Shown one piece after another: positions 33,854 to 44,019 of a stretch of 48,371 bases of DNA (position 1 is the stretch's first letter; each line of letters opens with the position of its first letter). This DNA is from Archaeoglobaceae archaeon (GTDB taxonomy: Archaea; Halobacteriota; Archaeoglobi; Archaeoglobales; Archaeoglobaceae), in contig JALSLC010000022.1 of assembly GCA_026988525.1 (NCBI GenBank), positions 1 to 48,371 on the forward strand. The letters are read 5' to 3'. The notes under the pieces were generated by a model. It was not told the DNA's origin, searched no databases, and saw only the letters and a program-made list of their open reading frames with translations. Both the position numbers and the translations under genes were made by a program.

Positions 33854-36800
33854 ATGATCACAACCTTAGATAAATTCTTCCCCCTATTTGATGATGAAGT
33901 TAAAATTGATAAAAGAAGAATAGTTTTAACTGAAGAAATAAAAAAGTATCATGAAATGTTACTTAAAAACGTTAGTATTGCTTATGAGATCGCGAAAAAA
34001 GCAAGAAGTAGAGGATTGGACCCAAGTACGGAAGTGGAAATACCAATAGCTAAAAACATGGCTGAAAGAGTTGAAAGGTTGCTACATATAAAAGGAGTTG
34101 CTGAGAGAATAGAAGAATTAGAAAAAAAAGGAATGAGTAGAGAAAAAGTCTGTTTTCAAATTGCCGAAGATATAATAGACGGTAAATTTGGCAAATTTGA
34201 TAGACTGAAAGCTATAGATTTAGCTGTCAGAAGTGCTGTAGCTATTTTAACAGAAGGCGTTGTAGCTGCCCCAATAGAAGGAATAGCCAAAGTAAAAATA
34301 GATAAAAATGATGATGGTACTGAATTTTTGAAAATATACTATGCAGGCCCCATAAGAAGTGCTGGGGGAACTGCACAAGTAATATCCGTCTTAGTTGGAG
34401 ATCTCGTTAGAAGAAAGCTTGGAATAGATAGATATAAACCAACAGAACAAGAAATTTTAAGATATTGTGAGGAGATCCCTCTTTATAAAAAAGTTGCAAA
34501 TCTTCAATACTTACCAAGCGATGAAGAAATAAGATTGATAGTATCAAATTGTCCTATATGTATTGATGGTGAACCCACTGAAGATGCTGAAGTTTCAGGA
34601 TACAGAGATTTGCCAAGAGTGGAAACAAACAGAGTTAGAGGTGGTATGTGCCTCGTTATAGCAGAAGGTATCGCGTTAAAAGCTCCAAAACTGAAGAAGC
34701 TCGTGGATAGTATATCAATAAGCGGATGGGAATGGCTCGATAAACTAATAAGTACAAAAGAGAGTGGAAAAGAAGAAAGTAAAGAAGAGGGTGGTGTAAA
34801 ACCAAAGGATAAGTACCTTTCAGATATAGTTGCTGGAAGACCTGTTTTTAGTCATCCCTCTCGTAAAGGGGGTTTTAGGCTTAGGTATGGCAGAGCAAGG
34901 AATTCTGGTTTTGCAACCATAGGAATAAATCCAGCAACAATGGTTATAGCGGATTCTTTTATTGCAATTGGAACCCAACTAAAAATAGAAAGACCCGGAA
35001 AAGCTGGGAGCGTCGTTCCAGTTACAAGTATAGAGGGGCCAACTGTAAGATTAAAGAACGGAGACGTAGTTAGAATTGATAGCTATAAAGAGGCTATTTC
35101 AATTAAAGAGGAAGTTGAAGTAATCTTAGATATGGGAGAAATTCTAATAAATTTTGGAGATTTTCTCGAAAACAATCATCCGCTTTTACCTTCGCCTTTC
35201 GTTTATGAATGGTGGAAGCAGGAGTGCGAAGAGAAAGGTGTGCCTTCAAAATATATTAGGGAAAAAATTGACGAAAAAACGGTTTTAAAACTTTGTGAAG
35301 AATACGATGTGCCTTTACATCCTGAATATACTTACATGTGGCACGATATAAGTAGGGAAGAAATTGAATACCTCAGAAACTGGATAAGTAAACAAGGAAA
35401 AGTTGAAGGTAATATTGGATTATTAACAGTAGAGTTTGACGAAAAAGGAAAAAGAATACTTGAAAATTTGCTTATTCCTCACAAAGTTAGGAATGGTAGG
35501 ATTGTTCTTGAAAAATGGAGAGTACTTATTAGATGCTTAGGATTAGACGAAAATCTGAACAAAAGAGTTAGTATGCCAAAAAGCGGCTCAGCACTTGAAA
35601 TAGTAAGGAGTTTGTCAGGCTTGGATATTAGAGCGAGATCACCTTGGAGAATTGGTGCAAGAATGGGCAGACCGGAAAAAGCAAAAGAAAGGAAAATGAG
35701 CCCACCCCCTCACTTACTATTTCCGCTTGGACAAGCTGGAGGAAAAACAAGAGATATAAAAAATGCAATAAACTACACTTCATCCTATAATTCAGCTAAG
35801 GGAATGATATCTGTAGAAGTTGCAGTTAGAAAATGTAAAAAATGTGGAAAAGAAGGTTTTTGGTTGAAATGTGAATGCGGTGGTTTAACAGAGCAAGTTT
35901 ACTATTGTACAAGGTGCAAAATAAAAGTTGGAAGTGAGATTTGTCCAAGGTGTGGGAGTGAGACCATTGCTTACTCCAGAAAAAATGTGAATATAAAAGA
36001 GCTTTATGAAAGTGCTTTAAAGAACTTAGGAGAAAGAGATACTTTTTCCACGATAAAAGGAGTAATAGGAATGACTTCAAAACTAAAAATACCCGAAAGG
36101 CTTGAAAAAGGTATCTTAAGAGCTAAACATGGAGTATATGTGTTCAAAGATGGTACTATTAGATTTGACATGACTGATATACCATTAACACACTTTAGAC
36201 CAAGAGAGATAGGAGTTAGTGTAGAAAAATTAAAAGAACTTGGTTATGAACATGACTGGAAGGGAAATGAACTAAAAAGCGAAGATCAAATAGTTGAATT
36301 AAAACCTCAAGACATAATACTTTCAAAAAATGCCGCTGAATACATGGTTAGAGTTGCCAAATTCATAGACGATTTACTCACCAAATTTTATGGATTGGAT
36401 CCATTTTACAACGTAGAAAAACCAGAAGATTTAATAGGACACTTAGTAATAGGATTAGCTCCTCATACTTCGGCAGGGGTTCTTGGTAGAATAATTGGAT
36501 TTACAGATGTTTTAGCAGGGTATGCTCATCCATACTTCCATGCAGCAAAGAGGAGAAACTGTGATGGTGATGAAGACTGTGTTATGCTTTTACTCGATGG
36601 ACTTCTGAATTTTTCCAGAGCATACTTGCCTGACAAAAGAGGGGGTAAAATGGACGCCCCATTAGTACTCACTACCATAATAGATCCAAAAGAAGTTGAT
36701 AGTGAAGTACACAACATGGACATAGTGGAAGTTTACCCTCTTGAATTTTATAGATTAACTTATAACTACCCTAATCCAAAAGATATTTGTGAATTGATAG

Positions 36801-37312
36801 AAAGAGTTGAAGATAGGCTTGACACAGATTGCAAAGATTGTTGTTTAAGTTTTACACATGATACTGAAGATATAGCTCTCGGAGTTAGGGAGAGCGCTTA
36901 CAAGTTATTAAAATCCATGCAAGACAAAGTTAAAGCTCAGATGAGCTTAGCTGAAAAAATAATAGCTGTAGATGAAAACGATGTTGCAGAGAGAGTCATA
37001 AATAGGCATTTCTTACCAGACATAATAGGAAACCTCAGGGCTTTTTCAAGGCAGGAGTTTAGGTGTGTAAACTGTAACACAAAGTATAGAAGAATCCCAT
37101 TATCGGGGAAGTGTCTAAAATGTGGTGGAAACTTAACATTGTCTGTACACTTCGGATCAATAAAGAAGTACTTAGATATATCAATAGAATTGAGTGAAAG
37201 CTACAAAGTAAGTGACTACACAAGACAGAGATTAAAGCTTGTAGAAGTAGAGATAAAATCTCTATTTGAAAGTGATGTTAAAAAACAAATAAGTATAGCT
37301 GAATTTTTCTAA
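33854..37312 (+). CDS. DNA polymerase D large subunit (DP2)
   Basis: A 1152-residue catalytic subunit of the replicative archaeal polymerase PolD. Visible are the N-terminal DKFFPLFDDEV, the GPIRSAGGTAQV segment, the zinc cluster around residues 659-705 (CKKCGKEGFWLKC to CPRCG), the catalytic NCDGDEDC near residue 900, and the C-terminal zinc module CVNCNTKY/CLKCGG near 1070-1090. NCDGDED is a known intein site in relatives but is uninterrupted here. The small subunit DP1 is elsewhere. Confidence 0.96.
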   Translation: MITTLDKFFPLFDDEVKIDKRRIVLTEEIKKYHEMLLKNVSIAYEIAKKARSRGLDPSTEVEIPIAKNMAERVERLLHIKGVAERIEELEKKGMSREKVCFQIAEDIIDGKFGKFDRLKAIDLAVRSAVAILTEGVVAAPIEGIAKVKIDKNDDGTEFLKIYYAGPIRSAGGTAQVISVLVGDLVRRKLGIDRYKPTEQEILRYCEEIPLYKKVANLQYLPSDEEIRLIVSNCPICIDGEPTEDAEVSGYRDLPRVETNRVRGGMCLVIAEGIALKAPKLKKLVDSISISGWEWLDKLISTKESGKEESKEEGGVKPKDKYLSDIVAGRPVFSHPSRKGGFRLRYGRARNSGFATIGINPATMVIADSFIAIGTQLKIERPGKAGSVVPVTSIEGPTVRLKNGDVVRIDSYKEAISIKEEVEVILDMGEILINFGDFLENNHPLLPSPFVYEWWKQECEEKGVPSKYIREKIDEKTVLKLCEEYDVPLHPEYTYMWHDISREEIEYLRNWISKQGKVEGNIGLLTVEFDEKGKRILENLLIPHKVRNGRIVLEKWRVLIRCLGLDENLNKRVSMPKSGSALEIVRSLSGLDIRARSPWRIGARMGRPEKAKERKMSPPPHLLFPLGQAGGKTRDIKNAINYTSSYNSAKGMISVEVAVRKCKKCGKEGFWLKCECGGLTEQVYYCTRCKIKVGSEICPRCGSETIAYSRKNVNIKELYESALKNLGERDTFSTIKGVIGMTSKLKIPERLEKGILRAKHGVYVFKDGTIRFDMTDIPLTHFRPREIGVSVEKLKELGYEHDWKGNELKSEDQIVELKPQDIILSKNAAEYMVRVAKFIDDLLTKFYGLDPFYNVEKPEDLIGHLVIGLAPHTSAGVLGRIIGFTDVLAGYAHPYFHAAKRRNCDGDEDCVMLLLDGLLNFSRAYLPDKRGGKMDAPLVLTTIIDPKEVDSEVHNMDIVEVYPLEFYRLTYNYPNPKDICELIERVEDRLDTDCKDCCLSFTHDTEDIALGVRESAYKLLKSMQDKVKAQMSLAEKIIAVDENDVAERVINRHFLPDIIGNLRAFSRQEFRCVNCNTKYRRIPLSGKCLKCGGNLTLSVHFGSIKKYLDISIELSESYKVSDYTRQRLKLVEVEIKSLFESDVKKQISIAEFF

Positions 37313-37390
37313 ATTTATTCTGCGATTTTTACTTTTTTCAAAATAATTAAAATTTAATAAAATTTAATAGTAAAATTTTACATTAAAAAT

Positions 37391-37951
37391 TTATTTTTTA
37401 CTAAGATGACAGCAGTAACTACAAGTGTAATTTTTTGGTAAATCCATTCCCCTTTTTAAATGGCAATTTATACATAAAGTAGTATTGTATGTTGTATTAT
37501 TCAACTTTGCTTTTGGAAGTGGCTCTCCAAACATGTGCAAAAACTCACCTGTTTTAACTACATTTATCCCCTGAAATACTTTTATCCATCCGCCATGATA
37601 CACTATTGCTACGGGAACTGAATTTATGCCTACATGTTTCGCTAACCATTGACACTCCTTTGAGCAATTACTCATGTTATACATATCACAGAAATAAAAT
37701 TTTATGTTTTTATCTGTTTTTCTCAATAATTCCATATAAGGCTTAACTTCTCTACAGTAAGGACACTTAGAGGAATAATAAAAGAATACTTTTGTCACAA
37801 AGTTGGTAGTTTTGGTTTTATTAACTGGCATATTTTTCGGCATTTTTGCCGTACTTTTAACATTAGTACCTCTGTTTTCTTCAACTTGAGCGCATCCAGC
37901 TAAAAATACTGCCAGCAAAATAAAAAATACTAATAATTTCTTCATATTCAT
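37391..37951 (-). CDS. Thioredoxin-like lipoprotein with CxxCH motif
   Basis: A 186-residue exported protein. A lipobox-like signal (AVFLAGC, residues 14-20) anchors it outside the membrane. The middle is a thioredoxin fold with CPYC (about residue 63). The C terminus carries CINCH, a c-type haem motif, and a second cysteine-histidine cluster CSYCCH that is close to but not a CxxCH. This suggests a secreted dithiol oxidoreductase with a haem or metal site. The two C-terminal motifs may instead bind zinc or take part in disulfide exchange. Confidence 0.75.
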   Translation of the reverse strand: MNMKKLLVFFILLAVFLAGCAQVEENRGTNVKSTAKMPKNMPVNKTKTTNFVTKVFFYYSSKCPYCREVKPYMELLRKTDKNIKFYFCDMYNMSNCSKECQWLAKHVGINSVPVAIVYHGGWIKVFQGINVVKTGEFLHMFGEPLPKAKLNNTTYNTTLCINCHLKRGMDLPKNYTCSYCCHLSKK

Positions 37952-37994
37952 TCAAAAATATAGCAGTAAATATTACTTACGTTTTTTCACAATT

Positions 37995-39101
37995 CTACTG
38001 GGTAACGCTGTGGTACCAACGAAGTATATACTCTGGTAATTTCAAACCATGCGTAGCTAATTTCTCCACAACACTTAATGGAAGTGGACTAAGGACGTAA
38101 GCAGCATAACAATAAAAGTTTTCATAACTACATCTTAAAACGTAGCTTTTGGTAATTGAAGATAGAGTTGATTCCTTCCCCACTATGGAATAAACTTGAA
38201 CTCCACTTTTCTTCATTTGATTACACCAATTTATAAGGGGTTCATTCTCACCGCTACGTGAAATTAAAAGTAATACATCTCCTGCTCTTGGGTGTGGTGC
38301 CAAAGGACCGGAAAGATAAGCTTCGTCTCCAACACTCCTTTTAACGTGTTGTAACCTTATAACAGTCATCATTGCGACTTCCTTGGCAATACCAAGCCCG
38401 CCTACAGTAACGTGACTTCTCCTTTCTACAGCATCTACTAAGTCCAAGTAAACTTCACTATCCATAAAATCATCTACAATTTTAAAGATATTTTTAAAAT
38501 CTTCATTAATGTCTAAGACAAAATTGCAATCTCTATCATAGTTAACAGCAAGTTTCAATCTGTGAGTTAGCATTAAACTCCCCAATTCATATATATCATT
38601 CATTATTCCAAGTTTTGGATACTCTTTTTCACTTTTAGGTTCACTTTTTCTACCCTTTAATTCTATAACAAATCCAAAGTCTTTCTCCCTAATAAGGCCA
38701 ATACTAGAAAAAAGATTGGATGTAATTGCATTAATAGTATAGTTCGATTTATTACCTTTACTCTCAATATATCTTGTTATTTCCTGAACTGTTTTTTTAG
38801 GGATTAGAGTTTCTCCACTGCCGGAATTGACGAAGATTGCTATTTTTTTATATCTTTTTTCAAGTTCTTCAGCAGCCTCATAAATCGTATTTCCGGGGAA
38901 ATCCAAATCCCCAAGAGTTTTCACAATTTTATTTATTCTACCCAAGCCTATATACAAAGCACATTTAGATCTACCTTCTCCAATGGGTATTATACAGTTT
39001 GATGTTTTTAAGTTTCTCAGAATTTTTTCTACCTGATTCTTTTTAATACTTCTTAGATTTCTATATACTCTATTTAGATAGGGTGCTTTTTTGCAATACA
39101 T
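37995..39101 (-). CDS. Two-domain SIS (sugar isomerase) protein
   Basis: A 368-residue protein with two sugar-phosphate-binding SIS domains. The first contains IPIGEGRSKCALYIG and VNSGSGETLIPKKT; the second contains DEAYLSGPLAP and LISRSGENEPLINWCN. It likely isomerises or senses a phosphosugar (hexulose or glucosamine phosphate), but no subfamily is clear. It is separate from the glycogen operon. It ends in TAG. Confidence 0.75.
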   Translation of the reverse strand: MYCKKAPYLNRVYRNLRSIKKNQVEKILRNLKTSNCIIPIGEGRSKCALYIGLGRINKIVKTLGDLDFPGNTIYEAAEELEKRYKKIAIFVNSGSGETLIPKKTVQEITRYIESKGNKSNYTINAITSNLFSSIGLIREKDFGFVIELKGRKSEPKSEKEYPKLGIMNDIYELGSLMLTHRLKLAVNYDRDCNFVLDINEDFKNIFKIVDDFMDSEVYLDLVDAVERRSHVTVGGLGIAKEVAMMTVIRLQHVKRSVGDEAYLSGPLAPHPRAGDVLLLISRSGENEPLINWCNQMKKSGVQVYSIVGKESTLSSITKSYVLRCSYENFYCYAAYVLSPLPLSVVEKLATHGLKLPEYILRWYHSVTQ

Positions 39102-39134
39102 AATTTATATTTTAAATTAAATCAATATAAGCTT

Positions 39135-40697
39135 TTATTCATCCCAGAAAAGTTTTGCGTTTTTCTGTTTTACAATTCTCTTTTTCGTTTCAGATTCATT
39201 TAAGCTAACCCACTTTATCCATTCTGATGGGGAATCTCTACTTATTCCACCGTGTGTTGTTAATCTCTCTCTAACTCTAATCATTAGAGGAGCATTAACT
39301 GCAACACCTGCAACAATAGCTTGACCCTTTGTTAATCCCGGTAGTTCATCAAGTAAGTCCTTACCTATGCTTTCAACGCTACTCTTTATATTATCCTGAT
39401 CAGCCGGATTTACAATTCTCATAACTACTTGAGTCATACACTGACTCAATATATCGGAATCTATCTTAGATGGCCTCTGACTAATTAAGCACACACCAAC
39501 TCCAAACTTTCTTCCTTCAGATAAAATTGTTCTCATTACATCGTAACTTTTAGCATCTCTCGATGCAAACCTGTGAGCTTCTTCAACTATAATAAATACC
39601 GGATACTCAAGAATTTCATTACTTTCTTTACCTTTCTCAGCCGCAATTCTCGCATTTAACACTCTGTTTAATAAAACTGAAACTAATATCTGCTGTTCTA
39701 AATCACTCATTTCGTAAAGTTGAATGACACTAAGCTGTCCCGGTTTTAAAATATCTACAAGTTCAAGATGCACGTAATCATCAATTACATCCATCCCTTG
39801 AATGTATCTCTTTATTCTCCATATAAGTGCCTTTGAAGTATAACTTTTTTCAGAATCTACTTCTAAAATTGCATTTATTAGGTCCTCCGAAGTGAACTTT
39901 TCAGGTAATATTTCATAAGCATTTTTCAGCATAGCCTCCATTTTGTCACTTAAATTTGGAAGTATTCCAACAAGTTCTGTATAATCCAATTCACACAATC
40001 TTATTTTTACATCATTTTTACCAAAAATTCTAACTCGCGGTTTATAGTTTCCATCCAAAAATTCATCAATTCCCTCAATTTCCTTTAATGTATGGTATTC
40101 ACCATGTGGATCTAAAATTAAAAGTGCTCCTCTATTGTATGGTTTCATGAACTCCTCAGCTATTACACCAGAAAGGTAGCTCTTACCACTACCAGTAGAT
40201 GCAAGTATGCAGATGTGTTCACTAGCAACAAGCGATGCATCAAGAACTACCGGAACATCCTCATCTCTATTAAGTAAATAACCAACATGCAAAGATCCTT
40301 TTTCGTAAATTTTCTTTTTCATTAAAGTTTTTTGTATTTCCTCTCCTTCAGCTATGTAAACTTTTTCTCCCGGTGGAGGCGGTATTCTTGGATTTATAAA
40401 TCCAAGTTTTTCATCATAATAACCCATTATACATGCCTTAACTTCAAAAAGTTGAGTTTCATTTTCTATTCCAACTGCTCTCATTATTTTCGAAGGTTCA
40501 ACCTTAGGATGTGACAAAAAAGTATCTGGATATATTCTAAGAGGTTTTCTTTTAATGACTCTACACAACACTTTTTTTCCATCAAGCAAGTAGTAAATGA
40601 ACTCACCAGTTTTCAATTTTTTATTATCTGGTGTTACAAATGTGAATTCGTACGTTCCTTCAGGACACCTAACGGTGCCTACTGGTTCCATAGACAT
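39135..40697 (-). CDS. HerA-like ATPase
   Basis: A 520-residue hexameric FtsK-HerA family ATPase. It has an N-terminal beta-barrel (HAS) domain, Walker A LASTGSGKSYLSG near residue 165, Walker B FIIVEEAHRF near 365, and the arginine/sensor region LISQRPSKID. HerA pumps DNA ends with the NurA nuclease in homologous recombination. Here it lacks nurA, mre11 and rad50 next to it, so it may be a paralogue with another partner. Confidence 0.85.
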   Translation of the reverse strand: MSMEPVGTVRCPEGTYEFTFVTPDNKKLKTGEFIYYLLDGKKVLCRVIKRKPLRIYPDTFLSHPKVEPSKIMRAVGIENETQLFEVKACIMGYYDEKLGFINPRIPPPPGEKVYIAEGEEIQKTLMKKKIYEKGSLHVGYLLNRDEDVPVVLDASLVASEHICILASTGSGKSYLSGVIAEEFMKPYNRGALLILDPHGEYHTLKEIEGIDEFLDGNYKPRVRIFGKNDVKIRLCELDYTELVGILPNLSDKMEAMLKNAYEILPEKFTSEDLINAILEVDSEKSYTSKALIWRIKRYIQGMDVIDDYVHLELVDILKPGQLSVIQLYEMSDLEQQILVSVLLNRVLNARIAAEKGKESNEILEYPVFIIVEEAHRFASRDAKSYDVMRTILSEGRKFGVGVCLISQRPSKIDSDILSQCMTQVVMRIVNPADQDNIKSSVESIGKDLLDELPGLTKGQAIVAGVAVNAPLMIRVRERLTTHGGISRDSPSEWIKWVSLNESETKKRIVKQKNAKLFWDE

Positions 40698-40772
40698 ACG
40701 GAATTAGTATTGTATAAAAATATGTGTACAGCAAAAACAATAAATAACCAACACACAATTAACTAATTAGAA

Positions 40773-40843
40773 GCGCGGGTAGTCTAGTGGTAGGACAACG
40801 CCCTTCCGAGGCGTTAGCCCGGGTTCAAATCCCGGCCCGCGCA
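40773..40843 (+). tRNA. tRNA-Gly (TCC)
   Basis: Cloverleaf of 71 bases: acceptor GCGCGGG/CCCGCGC, anticodon arm ACGCC-CTTCCGA-GGCGT with anticodon TCC, T stem CCGGG/CCCGG with TTCAAAT loop, discriminator A. No intron, no encoded CCA. An upstream AT-rich stretch (TGTATAAAAATA near 40713) can serve as promoter. Confidence 0.95.
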
Positions 40844-40897
40844 TTTGATTTATTGTTATTCCGCAAATGTAATTTGAAGTTGGATAGTAATTATAGT

Positions 40898-41719
40898 ATG
40901 GATGTATCGACTCTACTTGACGATTCAAAGTTTGCGGAAACAATGTTATCTGGAGAGATAACATGGGAAAAAGCAACCATTTCAATTAGACATTTGCTCA
41001 GATTGAAGTACCACCCAGTTGCAATAAAATTTTCTTATGAGGATTTTAATTCAAAGATTTACAAAAATTATAAAACAGCAAATAAATTTTTTACATTCTG
41101 CCAATACACAGCCTTAGCAAGGCAGGATTGCACAAAATTAGTATGTTTTAAAGAAAATATGGGGTGTAAAAATGCCCAATACGTTTTTGGATGGAAAGAT
41201 TTTGATGAAAATGAAATAAAAGCACACTTAAAGTACGCTAAAAATAAGGAGCAAGCGGAATTTTTTGTAAAAACTAAGCCAAAACTTGAAGAAAGTCCTG
41301 AATGTTTCTTAATAACCCCCCTACATAAAGTTGATTTTGAACCAGATGTAATTTACATAGTTTGCGATGTTCTACAAGCATACCATATATGCAATGATTA
41401 TGCTTCAGCATTTAACAAGCATCCTATAAGGCCAAACATAACTGTAAATTCCGCAGTTTGTGCTGGTGCAGTGTGGTGTTACTTAGAAAATGAGTTAAAC
41501 TTAACACCTATGTGTAGTGGAAGCAAAACATCTGGAAAAACTGAACAGGGAGAGATAAACCTGTTTATTCCCGGAAATAAGTTTAAATCAGTTGTAAAAA
41601 GAATGCTCGAAAGAACGGTTGAACTGGGCGGAGTTAGTTTCCCAAGAACGGGAAAGACATATCCCGGGTGTGATGTATGCAAGTTGTGTCCTATATTTAA
41701 AATTAAGGATGTTGAGTAA
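40898..41719 (+). CDS. DUF169 family protein
   Basis: A 273-residue protein of the uncharacterised DUF169 family. It contains several conserved cysteines (FCQYTALARQDCTKLVCF, VCAGAVWCYLE, and the C-terminal CDVCKLCPIF), so metal or cluster binding is possible. I start at ATG 40898-40900; the open frame itself reaches back into tRNA-Gly. No function is established. It converges on the FAH-family gene. Confidence 0.7.
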   Translation: MDVSTLLDDSKFAETMLSGEITWEKATISIRHLLRLKYHPVAIKFSYEDFNSKIYKNYKTANKFFTFCQYTALARQDCTKLVCFKENMGCKNAQYVFGWKDFDENEIKAHLKYAKNKEQAEFFVKTKPKLEESPECFLITPLHKVDFEPDVIYIVCDVLQAYHICNDYASAFNKHPIRPNITVNSAVCAGAVWCYLENELNLTPMCSGSKTSGKTEQGEINLFIPGNKFKSVVKRMLERTVELGGVSFPRTGKTYPGCDVCKLCPIFKIKDVE

Positions 41720-41728
41720 TTTAAAATT

Positions 41729-42466
41729 TTATATAACTTTATTTTCCAGAGTTCCTATTTTCTCTATTTCAACTTCAACTATATCTCCTCTTTTAATAGC
41801 TCCAACACCTGCTGGAGTGCCTGTAGCTATCACATCTCCTTTTTTTAAAGTCATAACACTTGATATAAACTCCACTAAGTAGCCTACATCAAATATAAGA
41901 TTTGACGTTCTCGATTTTTGAACTACCTTTCCATTCAGCCTTGTAACTATTTGAAGGTCAGATGGGTCAACATTAACTATATAAGGGCCAAGAGAGGCAA
42001 AAGTATCAAAGCTTTTTGCTCTCGTCCACTGGCCGTCTTTTTTTTGTATATCTCTTGCGGTAACATCGTTAAAGCATGTATATCCAAGTACAAACTCTTC
42101 AAAATTTTCCCTTGAAATACTCCTACATTTTTTTGATATAACAATAGCTAACTCACCTTCATAATCAACTCTATTTAAACCATCAGGTAGATCAGGAATT
42201 ACAATACTATCGCCATCACCAATTAGAGACGACGGTGGTTTTAAGAATATTACAGGCTCATCTGGAATTTCCATTTTTAGTTCTTTTGCATGATCTATGT
42301 AATTTAAGCCAACGCAAATAATTTTTTCTGGTTTTACTGGCGGAAGAAATTTTACACATCTAAATTCTAACCCTTCAAAATTTACACATTTACTTATTGT
42401 ATCTACATCAAACCAGCCTTCGTAGATTTCACCACAAGCATAAAATCTACCGTAGGCTTTCAACAT
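41729..42466 (-). CDS. Fumarylacetoacetate hydrolase family protein
   Basis: A 245-residue FAH-family enzyme: CVGLNYIDHAKEL, VIFLKPPSSLIGDGD, DYEGELAIVISKKC and GYTCFNDVTARDIQ with the metal-binding Glu/Asp. Members include 2-hydroxyhepta-2,4-diene-1,7-dioate isomerases and oxaloacetate decarboxylases, so the substrate is open. ATG 42464-42466 follows GGAGGTG. It overlaps the end of the membrane-protein gene by 20 bases. Confidence 0.88.
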   Translation of the reverse strand: MLKAYGRFYACGEIYEGWFDVDTISKCVNFEGLEFRCVKFLPPVKPEKIICVGLNYIDHAKELKMEIPDEPVIFLKPPSSLIGDGDSIVIPDLPDGLNRVDYEGELAIVISKKCRSISRENFEEFVLGYTCFNDVTARDIQKKDGQWTRAKSFDTFASLGPYIVNVDPSDLQIVTRLNGKVVQKSRTSNLIFDVGYLVEFISSVMTLKKGDVIATGTPAGVGAIKRGDIVEVEIEKIGTLENKVI

Positions 42467-43205
42467 TTTCACCTCCAACTATCAAACACATGTAAACGCT
42501 AAGTAATGATGCAGAAAAAGCACTAACAATAGGGTAAATGATAGGAATTAAAATTGAAATCATAGATATAATAGAACAAAAAACGACAGATGTAAAAGCC
42601 AATAGATAGTTTCTAATCGCTATTTTTACGCCATCCACAATGCTGTCTAATACAGATTTGTTTTTAACAACCACCACGTATCTAGGAGTTATTAGAAAAG
42701 GAGCTACAAAAATAAGAACAACTGGTAGTGCATTTAAAATAATTTTACTTCTCGTAAGTATGTAAGCAACATAAAAAGGCATTAGAAAAGCTATAAAGCC
42801 AAAGCCACATAGTATATCAACTCCAATTAAAGGTAGAGTATATACAAAACCTCCATCAAATGCCTCTTTAAAGGAGAATTTACCGGTAAAAACAATATCT
42901 CTCGCAGCAACTATCATAGATGCATTGAAAAATTCACTAAATATAAATGCAAATATTCCAAATAATATAAAAGTTAAAGCCACTTTTTTAAAATTTTTTT
43001 CTACATAATTGTATATTTTCTTTTCAACCTTTTGAACGTAAGCTGTAAAATTTTTGGATGACTCGTTTATTTTATTTATTTTAGAGATGGGTACAGATGT
43101 TATCAATGCACCAGCTATAAAAAAGTATAATACGAGTATCGAAATTATTGGAAACACTATAATACCAGCGTTCCTCAAAGTTAACTTCAAACCTTCAATA
43201 ATCAT
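42447..43205 (-). CDS. Integral membrane protein of unknown function
   Basis: A 252-residue protein with about six membrane helices in two halves and a polar region (about residues 45-70) rich in Lys and Asn. It resembles archaeal membrane proteins with no known function. It ends in TAG within the FAH-family gene, so the two are probably cotranscribed. Divergent from hemD across a 42-48 base gap. Confidence 0.65.
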   Translation of the reverse strand: MIIEGLKLTLRNAGIIVFPIISILVLYFFIAGALITSVPISKINKINESSKNFTAYVQKVEKKIYNYVEKNFKKVALTFILFGIFAFIFSEFFNASMIVAARDIVFTGKFSFKEAFDGGFVYTLPLIGVDILCGFGFIAFLMPFYVAYILTRSKIILNALPVVLIFVAPFLITPRYVVVVKNKSVLDSIVDGVKIAIRNYLLAFTSVVFCSIISMISILIPIIYPIVSAFSASLLSVYMCLIVGGENVESLR

Positions 43206-43253
43206 ATTAAGATTTCATGAGCTACTTGGTTAAAAAACTTTGTAGGTGTGTGT

Positions 43254-43949
43254 ATGAAGGTAGCAGTATTCAGACCAGAAAGTAGAGCTAAATCCTTAGA
43301 AATTTTTAAGAAGGAAGGCATTGAGGTAATACACGCTCCTTTCGTAGAAACGCATCCAAATGAAACAGAAATAGAAAGATTTAAAAAATCTAAGTTCGAC
43401 GTAGCTATAATAACCAGTATAACCGCGGTAGAAATACTTGAAAAGTACAAATTGATAGAAAAGCTGAGAGGAAAAAAACTGATAGCCATAGGAAATAAAA
43501 CTGCTGAAAAGCTCAAAATTCATGGTTTAGATTGTGTAATACCTGAGAAGTTCGATTCTAAAAGTGTAGTAAAAGAATTTAAAGGAAAACTACATGGAAA
43601 TATTGCTATTCTGAGAAGTGATAGAGGCGATCCGGTTTTATTGGAAGTAGGAAAAAACGTTGATGAGTATAAAATCTATAAAATTGTAAAAAAATATGGA
43701 AAAAAACAAATTGAAGTAGCAAAAATGGTTTGCGAAGGTGATGTTGATTTTGCAATTTTTTCAAGCAGAATGATCGTAAAAAGTTTCTTTGAACTTTGTG
43801 AAGAATTGGGTTTGGGAAAACCAAAATGTAGAGTTATAGCTATTGGTCCTCCAACCAAAAGTGAGTTGGATAAAAGAGGCGTAGAAAGTTTAATGCCAGA
43901 GAAATACACGTTTGAAGGTATTCTCGAATTGCTGAAAAGCCTTAGATGA
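43254..43949 (+). CDS. hemD: Uroporphyrinogen-III synthase
   Basis: A 231-residue HemD-like protein made of two similar alpha/beta domains: VAVFRPESRA and the first domain, then the LRSDRGD segment near residue 120, and a second domain ending with FSSRMIVKSFFELCEEL and AIGPPTKSELDKRGV. It would close hydroxymethylbilane to uroporphyrinogen III for sirohaem, B12 and haem. HemD is poorly conserved, so the call rests on these short motifs. ATG 43254 is preferred over the upstream GTG. Confidence 0.85.
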   Translation: MKVAVFRPESRAKSLEIFKKEGIEVIHAPFVETHPNETEIERFKKSKFDVAIITSITAVEILEKYKLIEKLRGKKLIAIGNKTAEKLKIHGLDCVIPEKFDSKSVVKEFKGKLHGNIAILRSDRGDPVLLEVGKNVDEYKIYKIVKKYGKKQIEVAKMVCEGDVDFAIFSSRMIVKSFFELCEELGLGKPKCRVIAIGPPTKSELDKRGVESLMPEKYTFEGILELLKSLR

Positions 43950-44019
43950 GTGTTATAAATATAATTACTATTAAACTAAAAAATAGAAATTGGAACTGTC
44001 AAAAATCAATTTTTAACTT

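Noticed and set aside
33854-37312. Intein in PolD, RtcB or the ribonucleotide reductase
   Set aside because: Known insertion sites (for example NCDGDED in PolD) are continuous and protein lengths are normal.
40787-40897. N-terminal extension of the DUF169 gene into tRNA-Gly
   Set aside because: The tRNA cloverleaf is complete and the family-like protein begins at ATG 40898.
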